Shown in pieces: positions 34,734 to 44,143 of a stretch of DNA of 64,000 nt. Each line of letters begins with the position of its first letter. The stretch's first letter is position 1. The stretch lies in contig NZ_CP081496.1 of assembly GCF_019774615.1 (NCBI RefSeq), forward strand, positions 4,588,001 to 4,652,000, in the 5' to 3' direction. The position numbers and the translations under genes were made by a program. The notes beneath the pieces are model-generated. The model had not been told where the DNA came from and did no database searches. It worked only from the letters and a program-made list of their open reading frames with translations. Source of the stretch: Streptomyces sp. BHT-5-2 (GTDB lineage: Bacteria; Actinomycetota; Actinomycetes; Streptomycetales; Streptomycetaceae).

Positions 34734-35468
34734 ATTCCCGCCAAGACAGTGCAGATTCCCACCCCCGACGGCCTCGCCGACGCGTACGCCGCCTTCCCCG
34801 ACGACGGCGAGCGGCACCCGGGGGTGCTGATGTACGCGGACGGCTTCGGCATCCGGCCCGTGCTGCGGGAGATGGCCCGCGAACTGGCCGGGCACGGGTA
34901 CTACGTGCTCGTCCCCAACCCCTTCTACCGGCACGGCCCGGCGCCGCTGTTCGAACTTCCCGAGCACATCGGAGAAGAGGACCGTCCCGCGGTCATGGCC
35001 CGGGTGATGCCCCTGATCGAGGCGCACACCGCCGAACGCGTCCGGCGCGACGCCGACGCCTACCTCGGCTTCCTCACCTCCCGGCCCGAGGTCCGCACCG
35101 GACCGGTCGCGGTGACCGGCTACTGCATAGGCGGCCTGTGGGCGGTGCGCACCGCCGCGGCCCACCCCGGCCGGGTGGCCGCCGTCGCCGCATTCCACGG
35201 CCCCGTGGGCGTGGACGGACCCGGCCCCCTCGCCGGGCTCACCGCCCGGGTCCACTTCGCGCACGCCGAGAGCGACCTGTCGCCCGAGGCCCTCGGCGAG
35301 CTCAACCAGGCACTGGACGCCGCGGGTGTCGACTACACCTCCGAGATCTACCCGGGCACCGTCCACGGCTTCACCATGTCCGACACCGACGCCTTCGACT
35401 CCGCCGGGTTGCAGCGCCATTGGGACAGTCTGCTCGTCCTCCTCGACAGCGCCCTGGTCGACGGCTGA
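34734..35468 (+). CDS. Dienelactone hydrolase-family protein, likely ATT start
   Basis: A 244-residue alpha/beta hydrolase. The nucleophile is Cys in VTGYCIGG, the Asp lies in AHAESDLS and the His in GTVHGF: the Cys-Asp-His triad of dienelactone hydrolases. Homologues usually start with M-P-A-K-T-V-Q-I-P. Here that first codon is ATT (34734), nine bases after AGGAAGGA, and no ATG is at a suitable place. The next start-like codon in frame is GTG at 34749. The gene is probably induced through the MarR repressor. Substrate unknown; aromatic lactone or another xenobiotic ester is likely. Confidence 0.82.
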   Translation: MPAKTVQIPTPDGLADAYAAFPDDGERHPGVLMYADGFGIRPVLREMARELAGHGYYVLVPNPFYRHGPAPLFELPEHIGEEDRPAVMARVMPLIEAHTAERVRRDADAYLGFLTSRPEVRTGPVAVTGYCIGGLWAVRTAAAHPGRVAAVAAFHGPVGVDGPGPLAGLTARVHFAHAESDLSPEALGELNQALDAAGVDYTSEIYPGTVHGFTMSDTDAFDSAGLQRHWDSLLVLLDSALVDG

Positions 35469-35498
35469 AGCCGGGCGCGGAGCCGTCGCGTGTCGGTG

Positions 35499-38400
35499 TC
35501 ACAGCTCCGCGTCCAGTGGGAGGCGGTGCACGCCCGGGAGGTACTCGTCCAGTTCGCCGGGGGTGAAGCGGGCCATGCCGACGACGTGCCAGAACTCGCC
35601 GACCACCTCGCCCTCGTACTTGTAACCGCCCTCGGGGGTCAGCGCGGCCCAGCCGCCGGGGACGCCGAGGAGGGTGGCGTGCGGGGTGGCCGGGCCGTCC
35701 GGTGCGGGGACGTTCCACAGGCGGACCGTGCCGTCCTCGCCGCCGCTGGCCAGGCGGGTGCCGTCGGGGCTGAAGGCGAGCGAGAAGACCCGTCCGGTGT
35801 GGCCGGCCAGGCGGGCGGTGCGGGTGCCGGTGCGGGCGTCCCAGAGGCAGACGACGCGGTCGTCGCCGGCGGTGGCCAGCAGCGGCAGCCGGGGGTGGGC
35901 GACGGCGGCCCAGAGCCGGCCCTGGTGTCCGGTCAGGACGTGGCGCGGGGCACCGTCGCGCCAGACGATGGCGGTGCCGTCCCAGGAGGCGCTGGCCAGC
36001 CAGTCGCCGCCCGCGCCGAAGGCGACGGCGTAGACGCGGTCGCCGTGGCCGTCGAGTTCGCCGGTCAGCCGGCCGCTCTCCTGGTGCCACAGGCGGACCC
36101 GGCCGTCGTCGCAGCCGGTGGCGAGCTCGGTGCCGTCGCCGCGGAAGGCGATGGACCGCACCCGGCCCCGGTGCTCGGAGAGGGTGGCGACATGGGCGCC
36201 GGTGGCGCGCCACCATAGGCGGACCGAGTCGTCGTCGTTGGCGGTGGCGAGCAGGGTGCCGTCGGAGCTGAACTCCTCGGCCCAGGTGTGGTCGGTCTCC
36301 ACGTCCATCTCGCGGAGGTACTCGCCGGTCGCGGCGTTCCAGAGGTAGACGTCGCCGTCGTTGCTGGCCGTGCCGAGGATCGGGCCGGCGGGGCTGAAGA
36401 CCGCGGAGATCAACCGGTCGCCGCGGCCGGTGAGTTCGGCGGTGCGGCGGCCGGTGCGAGCGTCCCAGAGGCGGACGATTCCGTCGTTGCCGCTGGTGGC
36501 CAGGCGGGCGCCGTCGGCGCTGAAGGCGACGGTGTTGACCCGGCGGCCGTGGCCGCGCAGGATGCGCTGACCCTGGCCGGTGTCGGCGTTCCAGATCTGG
36601 GCGCCGCCGTCGTTGCCGACGGTGACCAACTGGCTGTCCTGCGGGCGGAAGCGGCAGGCCCAGGCGGAGCCGCGGTGCTCGACGGGCTGCTGGCGCAGCA
36701 GGCTGATGGTGCGATGGCCCCCGGAGAGGGCGACCCGCCACAGGCGGACGGTGCCGTCGCTGTCGCAGGCGGCGAGGAGCCGTCCGCCGTTGCCGAACAT
36801 CACTTGGTAGACGGCGCCGGTGCAGCGCTCCAGCGCTCCGGCGGGGGTGCCGACGACCGGGTCCCACAGGCGGACCTGACCGTCGGTGTCGCCGCTGACG
36901 AGGAGGTTGCCCTCGGGGTGGAAGTCGAGGGTGTAGACCCGGCCGGTGTGGCCGGTGAAGGTGTGCAGCAGGCGGCGCTCGGCGACGTGCCAGACGCGGA
37001 CCGTGCCGTGGCCGTCGGCGCCCTGGTCGCCGGTGGCCAGCAGGGCGCCGTCCGGGCTGAACCGGGCGCGGTACACGGCGCCTTCGTGACCGTCGAGGCT
37101 GCCGGTGCACTCTCCCGTACGGGTGTCCCAGATGCGGAGGTCGGCGCCGGCGTCGCCGGTGACGAGGGTGTGTCCGTCGGCGCTGAAGACCGCGGTGTAG
37201 ACGGGGGCGGCATGGCCGGGGAGCCGGTGCAGCGGTTCGCCGGTGGCGGCGTCCCAGAGGGTGACCAGGCCGTCGGCGTCGCCGGTGGCGACGAGGGTCC
37301 CGGCGTCGTCGAGGGAGACCGGCCAGACACCGCCGGGGTGGATGTCCAGACGGTGCAACTGGCGTCCGGAGACCGGGTCCCACAGGCGGACGGTGCCGTC
37401 GGAGCTGCCGGTGGCGAGGATCCGGGAGCGGAACTTCACGGCGTAGACGCGGCCTTCGTGGCCGTGCAGGGTGCGCAGCGCGCGGCCGGTCTCGGCGGCG
37501 CAGACCAGCACGCCGCCGTCCTCGCTGCCCACGGCGAGGAGTTCGCCCTCGGGGCTGTACGAGAGGGGTTCGGGCAGCCGGCTGGTGCGCATGTCGAAGC
37601 CGTAGGGGACGCCGACGGCGGCGGGGCGGAAGCCGACCTCGACCGGCATGCCGGGGGCGAGTGCGGCGGTGCGCAACTCGGGGGCGGCGCGGACCTGCGG
37701 GTCGGTGAGCGGGTCGATGAGCGCGGCGCGCTGCCAGCGGCTGCGGGCCAGCCGGGCGCCGCGCAGATCGGTGCGGGTGAGGCGGGCGCCGCGCAGGTCG
37801 GCACCGGTGACGTCGGCACCGGAGAGGTCGGCGTGGTCGAGGCGGGCGCCGTTGAGTCGGGCGTCGCGCAGTACGGCCCCGGCGAGGTTGGCGCCGATGA
37901 GCCGGGTGTCGGTGAGGTCGGCGCCGGTGAGGTCGACGCCGGAGAAGTCACGGCCCGAGAGGTCCTCGCCGGAGAGCCGGGCGCCGCGCAGGTCGGCGCC
38001 GGCGGGGACGCGGAGCCGGTCGATGACGCGGACGGCGTTGGCACGGGCGGCGTCGCTGACGCCCGGCCCGGGGGCGTTGAGGACGGTGCGGACCCAGGCG
38101 GTGCTCAGGTCGTGGTCGGCGAGGTCGCAGAAGAACTCGACGGCGAGGGCGCTCAGCGGCCGGGCGTCGAGCAGGGTGCTGTCGCCGTCGGCGAGGCGGT
38201 CGGCGGCCGCGCGGGCGACGAGCCATTCGACGACGGAGCCGTGGATGAACTGGAACAGGCCGTCGTCGGTGCGGATCAGCAGGCTTCCGGCGCCGACGGC
38301 CTGGGCGCTCTCCTGGGTGGTGAGGGTGGTGCCGGCGAGCCCGGCGAGCGCGGCGGCGACGGTGTCGGTCAGCTCCTCGATGTGCAGAGCGGCGCGGCCG

Positions 38401-41315
38401 GTGTGCCACAGCCGGAGGGCGAGGGCGGTGACGGCGGCCCAGAGGTGGTCGAGGGTGAGGCCGGGGGCGGCGCCGGGGCCGCCCTGGCCGCGGCGTTCCT
38501 CGTGGACGAGCCAGGCGGTGAAGACGTCCTCGTAGAGCCGGGCCGGGCTCAGGGCGCGGCCGGCGCCGGCGACGGCGCGCAGCTGGTCGGGGTCGAGGTC
38601 GGCGACGAAGCTGAGCAGCCGGGGGTTGGCGCACAGGGCGAGCAGGTCGGGGATGTTGCCGAGGAGTTCGAAGCGGCGGTCGGCGGTCTCCTCGTCGCCG
38701 TAGCGGTTGACGAGGTAGGCGCGGATCTGTTCGGGGACGAAGCCCTCGACGGAGAGGATGCGGCGCTGCGGGAGCAGGCCGACGCGTTCGCCGAGGGCGG
38801 TGAGGATCTGGTCCTGCGACTTGAAGTGCTGGGTGCGGCTGCTGACCACGATCTTGGCGTTGTCGACGGCGGCGTTGAGGAGGACCTGGAGGTGGTCGGC
38901 GGCGCGGTCGTAGCTGACGCGGTTGACCAGTTCGTCGAAGCCGTCGAAGAGCAGGACGACGCGGCCCTGGCCGAGCATGTAGCGCAGGGCACGCAGGTCG
39001 ATGGTGTCGACGTCGTGGCCGGCGAGGTGGGCGGCGACCAGCCCTTCGAGGCTGTGGGCGCGGTCGAGGGTGTGCAGCGGGATCAGCAGTGGTGTGAGGT
39101 GCGGGAGGCGCTCGGGGATGCGGCGGGCCAGCTCGCGCAGCGCGAAGGTCTTGCCGTGCCCGAAGTCGCCGAGGAGCAGCAGGAAGCGGCCGTGGTCGGT
39201 CTCCAGGAGCTGGAGCATGGCCTCCACGAGGTGGCCGCGTTCGTCGGCGTCGGGGCGTTCGCCGTCGCGGTAGCGCTGCGGGAGGTAGAGGTCGGGGGCG
39301 TAGCGGTCGTCGTTGCTCAGCCGGGCGGTCTGCGCGGTGACGTAGCCGCGCAGGTCGAGGAGGCCCTGGAACTCCAGGAAGCTGCGGACCCGGACGCCGC
39401 GGCGCCCGGCGCGCTCGCGCAGGGACTGCTCGGGGGGTGGGCCGTCGTGGACCAGCTCGGCCTCGGAACCGGTGTCGGTGGCGTGGGCCTGGGCGAGGAA
39501 GCGGTCGAGTTCGGCGTCGGTGGGGGTGCCGGGGTGGACCGCGATGCGCTGCTGGCGTACGACGCCCTCGTCGCTCCAGGTGACCATGATCTGGGCGAGG
39601 TCGTCGGGGACCGCGCGGGGTACGTCGCGCAGGCGGACGCCTTCCTGGCGGGCGCGGCAGACCTCCTTGACGCGTTCGACGAGGGAGTCGGCGGGCTCGT
39701 CGACGGCGCGGTTGTCGGCCGGCGGGACGGCCGCGGGCGGGCCGGCGGGTTCGCCGGGCGGGGCGAAGAGCCGTCCGGCGCCGTGCCAGTTGACGGGGAT
39801 GACGGTCGGCGCGGTGCCGCCGGCGCCGGTCCAGCGGGTGACGCCGTCGGCGGTGACGCGCAGCAGCTCGAACCCGGCGGGGGCGGCCGAGCCGTACAGC
39901 GGCAGGGCGCCCTTCTGGAGCGGGAGGTGGTCGTGGGACGGCTCGCCGCCGGTGGTGCGGGGACCGCCGCTGGGGCCGTGCAGGACGAAGTGGAGACGGG
40001 GCGCGGCGAGGCGGGTGAAGGTGTCGACGTCGCGGAGGGTGCCGGGGCCGCCGGCGGCGTCCTGGGGGCGGCGGCGGCCGGTGAGCGGGTGGCGCAGCGC
40101 GCCGATGCGCAGCCAGCCCTCCTCCTCGTAGCCGCGCAGTGCCTCGGCGAACCAGGCGGCCTGGTCGCGGCCGAGGAAGCCGTACTGGTCGTCGGGGCGG
40201 TGGCTGGCGGCGATGGAGGAGTTGAACCCGGCGACGACGGTGTGGAGTTCGGGCACCGGGAAGAGGGTCCAGGGCTGGTCGCTGTCGAAGACGGTGTCCA
40301 GCCCCTCGTAGAGGCCGCGGAACAGGCGGGTGTAGTGGCGCCACTTGGGCCAGTACGGCGGCTGGGGCGGGATCTCGTCGGCCTCGCAGGTGTGGAAGTA
40401 CCCGCGGCAGGCGGCCTGGCTGACGTCCTGGTTCCCGGGGACGACGATGACGCGCTGCGGCGGCAGGTCGAGCTGGGAGCGCAGCCCGGTGAGGAAGCTG
40501 AGCGCCTGGTCGCACTCGCGGGGGCTGCCGGAGGCGGTGAGGTCGCCGGTGACGACGAGGAGGTCGGGCGCGGGGGCGCCGGCGTCCTTCAGCTCGACGA
40601 GATCGCCGCGGATCTCCCGGCGCAGCGCGTCCGGTTCGCGGCCGCGGCCGAAGTCCGGGCCGGCGAGGTGCAGGACGGTCAGCGCGCCCTGATCGCGGGT
40701 CGCCTCGGGGACCTGCGGGTATCGGGGCGCGCGGGCCGGGCGGCGGCGGCCGGACCACCCGGTGCGGCCGAGCGGACGCTGCCGGCCGTCGGCGGTGGCG
40801 GGCCCGGGCAGTTCGAGGGAGCCGCTCGCGGTCTCGGAGCCGGGGTAGCCGGGGCGGCGGCCGGGGCGGGCGTGGCCCTCGACGGCCTGGCCCACGCGGG
40901 TGAGCAGCAGGCTGCGGGCGACCTCGGCGTCGGCGACGCCGACGAGGTCGACGTAGGTGATGGTGGCGAGCAGGCCCTCGATGGGGATGTCCTCGACGCG
41001 GACGGTGAGCAGCTTGCGCTCGGGCTCCTCCGGTTCGGCGCGGAGCGCGGCCTGCCATTCCATCCGGCCGTAGGTGGAGCGGCCGTAGTGGCCGGAGAGG
41101 ACGGCGATGACGGCGACGGAGTCGCTGACGCCGCGGTCCATGAAGTCGATGAAGTTGGTGCCGGCGACGAAGTCCCACGCCTGGATGACGGTGCGGTACC
41201 CGGCCTCCTCCAGGGTCCATGCGATCCAGGACGCCCATTGTTCGTCGGCGGGCGAGTAGCTGATGAAGAAGTCCAAGTCACGCGTCCTGCCCAGCAGTTC
41301 CCCGTCAGTCACCAT
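35499..41315 (-). CDS. TIR / pseudo-metallophosphoesterase / NACHT / pentapeptide / WD40 protein
   Basis: A 1938-residue multidomain protein. Residues about 10-145 form a TIR domain (DFFISYS; candidate catalytic Glu near residue 85 in GRMEWQAAL). About 220-460 is a calcineurin-like phosphoesterase fold with eroded motifs: the first metal motif reads LAGPDFG, GNHD is GNQD and the GHxH site reads LHGPSGG. About 710-900 is NACHT with Walker A GDFGHGKT and Walker B VVLLFDGFDEL. About 1105-1195 are pentapeptide repeats (A-x-L). From about 1240 to 1870 are about 15 WD40 units (for example LATGSSDGTVRLWD), sufficient for two seven-bladed propellers. I predict a NACHT-gated TIR NADase with WD40 ligand sensing. 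The start is ATG 41315 or GTG 41312. Confidence 0.85.
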   Translation of the reverse strand: MVTDGELLGRTRDLDFFISYSPADEQWASWIAWTLEEAGYRTVIQAWDFVAGTNFIDFMDRGVSDSVAVIAVLSGHYGRSTYGRMEWQAALRAEPEEPERKLLTVRVEDIPIEGLLATITYVDLVGVADAEVARSLLLTRVGQAVEGHARPGRRPGYPGSETASGSLELPGPATADGRQRPLGRTGWSGRRRPARAPRYPQVPEATRDQGALTVLHLAGPDFGRGREPDALRREIRGDLVELKDAGAPAPDLLVVTGDLTASGSPRECDQALSFLTGLRSQLDLPPQRVIVVPGNQDVSQAACRGYFHTCEADEIPPQPPYWPKWRHYTRLFRGLYEGLDTVFDSDQPWTLFPVPELHTVVAGFNSSIAASHRPDDQYGFLGRDQAAWFAEALRGYEEEGWLRIGALRHPLTGRRRPQDAAGGPGTLRDVDTFTRLAAPRLHFVLHGPSGGPRTTGGEPSHDHLPLQKGALPLYGSAAPAGFELLRVTADGVTRWTGAGGTAPTVIPVNWHGAGRLFAPPGEPAGPPAAVPPADNRAVDEPADSLVERVKEVCRARQEGVRLRDVPRAVPDDLAQIMVTWSDEGVVRQQRIAVHPGTPTDAELDRFLAQAHATDTGSEAELVHDGPPPEQSLRERAGRRGVRVRSFLEFQGLLDLRGYVTAQTARLSNDDRYAPDLYLPQRYRDGERPDADERGHLVEAMLQLLETDHGRFLLLLGDFGHGKTFALRELARRIPERLPHLTPLLIPLHTLDRAHSLEGLVAAHLAGHDVDTIDLRALRYMLGQGRVVLLFDGFDELVNRVSYDRAADHLQVLLNAAVDNAKIVVSSRTQHFKSQDQILTALGERVGLLPQRRILSVEGFVPEQIRAYLVNRYGDEETADRRFELLGNIPDLLALCANPRLLSFVADLDPDQLRAVAGAGRALSPARLYEDVFTAWLVHEERRGQGGPGAAPGLTLDHLWAAVTALALRLWHTGRAALHIEELTDTVAAALAGLAGTTLTTQESAQAVGAGSLLIRTDDGLFQFIHGSVVEWLVARAAADRLADGDSTLLDARPLSALAVEFFCDLADHDLSTAWVRTVLNAPGPGVSDAARANAVRVIDRLRVPAGADLRGARLSGEDLSGRDFSGVDLTGADLTDTRLIGANLAGAVLRDARLNGARLDHADLSGADVTGADLRGARLTRTDLRGARLARSRWQRAALIDPLTDPQVRAAPELRTAALAPGMPVEVGFRPAAVGVPYGFDMRTSRLPEPLSYSPEGELLAVGSEDGGVLVCAAETGRALRTLHGHEGRVYAVKFRSRILATGSSDGTVRLWDPVSGRQLHRLDIHPGGVWPVSLDDAGTLVATGDADGLVTLWDAATGEPLHRLPGHAAPVYTAVFSADGHTLVTGDAGADLRIWDTRTGECTGSLDGHEGAVYRARFSPDGALLATGDQGADGHGTVRVWHVAERRLLHTFTGHTGRVYTLDFHPEGNLLVSGDTDGQVRLWDPVVGTPAGALERCTGAVYQVMFGNGGRLLAACDSDGTVRLWRVALSGGHRTISLLRQQPVEHRGSAWACRFRPQDSQLVTVGNDGGAQIWNADTGQGQRILRGHGRRVNTVAFSADGARLATSGNDGIVRLWDARTGRRTAELTGRGDRLISAVFSPAGPILGTASNDGDVYLWNAATGEYLREMDVETDHTWAEEFSSDGTLLATANDDDSVRLWWRATGAHVATLSEHRGRVRSIAFRGDGTELATGCDDGRVRLWHQESGRLTGELDGHGDRVYAVAFGAGGDWLASASWDGTAIVWRDGAPRHVLTGHQGRLWAAVAHPRLPLLATAGDDRVVCLWDARTGTRTARLAGHTGRVFSLAFSPDGTRLASGGEDGTVRLWNVPAPDGPATPHATLLGVPGGWAALTPEGGYKYEGEVVGEFWHVVGMARFTPGELDEYLPGVHRLPLDAEL

Positions 41316-41439
41316 GTTCCCATCGTAGGAGGCCGGGGGTCGGTGGGTCAGGCGGTTTCCGCCCTCGGTCCGCCGCCCCTCCCCGTCCCTTCCTCGCCCC
41401 TTCCCCGCTCGTCCGGCCCTGTGTGCGACCCTGTCGGGC

Positions 41440-42627
41440 GTGCGATTCCTCAAGCGTCTGCATCCCCTGGACTGGCTCGCCGCCGGGCTGCTCGCCTGCG
41501 GCCTGCTGTGTGTGGCCACAGGACTGTTGCCGACCGCGCCCGCCGGGGAGGCGATGGCGCGGATCGGGCCGCTGCTGGTCTTCCTGGCGACGGTCATCGT
41601 GATGGCCGAACTGACCGGCCGGGCCGAGGTGTTCGACGCGGTGGCGTCCTGGGTGGCGCGGACCGGCCGGGGCAGCTATCCGCGGCTGTTCGGGCTGTGT
41701 GTGCTCTTCGCCTCGGTCACCACCATCGCGTTGAACCTGGACACCACGGCGGTGCTGCTGACGCCGGTGATGCTGGCGCTGGCCGGGCGGGTGGGCATCG
41801 CACCGGTGCCGCTGGCGATGACGACGGTCTGGCTCGCCAACACCGCGAGCCTGCTGCTGCCGGTGTCCAACCTGACGAACCTGCTGGCGTCCAACCGCGT
41901 CGGGCTCTCCCCCGTCGGGATGGCCGCCACGATGGGCCTGTCCCAACTGGCCGCCGTCGCCGTGACGATGGCGTGCCTGTGGTGCTTCTACTGGCGGCGC
42001 GGACGGCGGGGTTCCGACAGTTACGTACCGCCCGAGCGGCGGGCGCCGGCCGATCCGGTGCTGTTCCGGGTGTGCGCGCTGGCCTGTGCCGGCTTCCTGC
42101 TGGCGATCCTGCTCGCGGACCTGCCGCTGTGGTCGGCGTCGCTGACCACGATGCTGGTCGTGGTGGTCGCGTTCGCGCTGCGGCGCCCCGCCGAGCTGCG
42201 GTTGTCGCTGGTGCCGTGGCGGCTGCTGGTGCTGGTGCCGGGGATGTTCCTGGTCGTCGAGACGGTGGACGCGCACGGGCTGCACACGCTGCTGACGGCG
42301 GCGATCGGGCCGGACGGCGGCCTCGGCGGCATGCTCCGCTCGGCGGGCGTGGGTGCGGGCCTGTCCAACGTCCTCAACAACCTCCCGGTCTACATGGCAG
42401 GCGAGGCGGCGGTGCCGGTCGGCAACCACCACCAGCTGCTGGCGCTGCTCATCGGCACCAACGTCGGCCCGCTGGTCACGCCGTGGGCGTCGCTGGCGAC
42501 GCTGCTGTGGTTCGAGCGCTGCCGCGGCCAGGGCACGGTCATCCCGCTGCGGCGCTTCATGGGGACGGGGTTCGTCCTGGCCGTGACGGCGACGCTGGCG
42601 GCGACGGTGGCACTGGCGGTGGGGTGA
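41440..42627 (+). CDS. ArsB/SLC13-type membrane transporter
   Basis: A 395-residue protein with about ten membrane helices. The two inverted half-motifs (TTIALNLDTTAVLLTPVMLAL and NVLNNLPVYM ... TNVGPLVTPWASLATLLWF) are typical of ArsB/NhaD/SLC13 (IT superfamily) anion or Na+/H+ transporters, with the conserved hairpin Asn/Thr/Pro residues. No arsenate reductase or ArsR gene is beside it, so arsenite export is only one option. The start is GTG at 41440, without an obvious ribosome site. It is divergent from the TIR-NACHT gene. Confidence 0.82.
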   Translation: MRFLKRLHPLDWLAAGLLACGLLCVATGLLPTAPAGEAMARIGPLLVFLATVIVMAELTGRAEVFDAVASWVARTGRGSYPRLFGLCVLFASVTTIALNLDTTAVLLTPVMLALAGRVGIAPVPLAMTTVWLANTASLLLPVSNLTNLLASNRVGLSPVGMAATMGLSQLAAVAVTMACLWCFYWRRGRRGSDSYVPPERRAPADPVLFRVCALACAGFLLAILLADLPLWSASLTTMLVVVVAFALRRPAELRLSLVPWRLLVLVPGMFLVVETVDAHGLHTLLTAAIGPDGGLGGMLRSAGVGAGLSNVLNNLPVYMAGEAAVPVGNHHQLLALLIGTNVGPLVTPWASLATLLWFERCRGQGTVIPLRRFMGTGFVLAVTATLAATVALAVG

Positions 42628-42641
42628 CCGGCCGGTCCGGC

Positions 42642-43484
42642 TCAGGCCGCCCGGGCGCGGGCGACCACGTCGAGCAGGTAGGTCAGGGTGTCGCCGCGGG
42701 CGGCGACGAAGCTGCGGTCGGTGTCCGGGCCGGCGGAGCCGACCGTGAAGGGGCCGCCGGCCAGGGTGCGGAACTCCACGCCCGCCTCGGTGGCCAGCAG
42801 GGCGCCGGCGGGGAAGTCGATGCCCTCCGCGCGGTAGCCGACGAAGCCGTCGATCGCCCCGCGCGCCAGCATGCTCCAGCCGAGCAGCGGCGCCCACAGC
42901 TGGAGCACCCGCCGGGTGCAGCGCTCCAGTTGGCCGCGCAGTCCCGCGGCGACCTGGTCGGTGCGGCCCACCGCGTGGCCCTGGGTCCAGGCGACCACCG
43001 GCCCGCTGCGCGGCACCGCGCCGGGAGGGCCGGGCAGGCGGTCCGGGCCGCAGCACGCACCCTGGCCGCTGACGGCCCGCCAGGTGGAGCCGGTGACCGG
43101 TTCGTGCACCACGCCGACGACCGGCGCGCCGTCCACGCACAGCCCGATGCCGACGGCGTACGCGGTCAGGCCGATCGCGACGTTGTTGCTGCCGTCGAGC
43201 GGATCCACCAGCCAGGTGCGCCGGCCGGCGGCGTCCAGGAGCCCGGCCTCCTCGGACAGGATCCGGTCGTGCGGGAAGTGCGTCTGGAGGCGGGCCAGGA
43301 TGAGTTTCTCCGCGGCCAGGTCGAGGTCCGTGACGATGTCGCCCTCGGCGTCCTTGACGCCCACCGCCCGCGCCGCGCCGAAGCGGCCGCGCAGCAGGAC
43401 ACCCGCCTCCTCCGCCGCGGCCACGGCCACCCGCGTCTCGCTCGCGTACGGTGCGGCGCCCCGGTCACTCGCGCTGCTCGGCAT
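42642..43484 (-). CDS. Inositol monophosphatase-family protein
   Basis: A 280-residue metal-dependent phosphatase. Motif DLDLAAEKLI, then SEEAG and WLVDPLDGSNN (the LDG-T/S metal site), and a late EGIDFPAGALLATEAG supply the Li+-sensitive phosphatase pattern. The usual WDxAAG is replaced by IDFPAG, a diverged feature. Its N-terminus overlaps the cupin gene end (43465-43484), so it is translationally coupled as the last gene of an operon. Substrates could be inositol phosphate, PAP or another phosphorylated metabolite. Confidence 0.85.
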   Translation of the reverse strand: MPSSASDRGAAPYASETRVAVAAAEEAGVLLRGRFGAARAVGVKDAEGDIVTDLDLAAEKLILARLQTHFPHDRILSEEAGLLDAAGRRTWLVDPLDGSNNVAIGLTAYAVGIGLCVDGAPVVGVVHEPVTGSTWRAVSGQGACCGPDRLPGPPGAVPRSGPVVAWTQGHAVGRTDQVAAGLRGQLERCTRRVLQLWAPLLGWSMLARGAIDGFVGYRAEGIDFPAGALLATEAGVEFRTLAGGPFTVGSAGPDTDRSFVAARGDTLTYLLDVVARARAA

Positions 43485-44124
43485 GGATCCTCCTGAGTGC
43501 TGTGCGGACGGTCCGCTCGGTGTCTTCCGCGCCGCACAGCCGGCGCACCGTCCGGTGGCCGCGGCCGTGCAGGGGGCCCAGGGAGAGGTCGGTGTGGCCG
43601 GGCAGCGACCGGCCGAGCACCAGGGTGGCGGCGGGCTGGCCGCGGGTGACGACGGTGGCGTGGAACTCGCCGGCCGGCAGGCTGTAGGTCTCGCCGCTGC
43701 CGCTGGAGGCGGGCGGGCCCGGTGCGCAGTGCACCAGGCGGGAGGTGGGCCGCAGTTCGTCGACGCCCGAGGGGGAGCTGAAGACCTCGAAGATCCGGTG
43801 GGTGGGGGTGCGCGTCTCGTCCGTCACCGTCACCGGGAGGTTGCCGACCCGGCCGAAGAGGACATAGCTGCGCAGCTCCCAACTGTGGGCGTGCATGGGG
43901 GCGGCGGTGGGGTCGGCGGGGACGCCGGTGCCGAAGAGGTGGACGCAGACGCCGCGGGCGCCGTCGCGGACGAGCGGCAGGCACAGGAAGCCGAGCGGGT
44001 GGTGGACCGCGCGTAACTCCCGTTTGCCGCGGGCGATGTCCTCCAGGGCGCCGGTGACCCCGGCGCGGGGTGCCCCCGGCGGGGTGCCGGGCCGGAGCAG
44101 TCGGTCGAGCGTGTCGTAGTCCAT
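43465..44124 (-). CDS. Cupin-fold protein
   Basis: A 219-residue protein with both cupin motifs visible. Motif 1 is HAHSWELRSYVLFGRV (HxHxxE plus distant Gly) and motif 2 is PAGEFHATVV. Metal binding by the two His, the Glu and the later His is expected. It lies 19 bases downstream of the membrane gene and overlaps the phosphatase gene, so all three are probably one operon. No known family reaction could be assigned. Confidence 0.72.
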   Translation of the reverse strand: MDYDTLDRLLRPGTPPGAPRAGVTGALEDIARGKRELRAVHHPLGFLCLPLVRDGARGVCVHLFGTGVPADPTAAPMHAHSWELRSYVLFGRVGNLPVTVTDETRTPTHRIFEVFSSPSGVDELRPTSRLVHCAPGPPASSGSGETYSLPAGEFHATVVTRGQPAATLVLGRSLPGHTDLSLGPLHGRGHRTVRRLCGAEDTERTVRTALRRIHAEQRE

Positions 44125-44143
44125 GAGCCGCGCCCGAGGCGTC

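Noticed and set aside
36288..43496. 2402-codon plus-strand ORF
   Set aside because: It runs antisense to the TIR-NACHT-WD40 gene and the ArsB gene region. The repeats in it are the shadows of WD40 and pentapeptide repeats, with no domain of its own.
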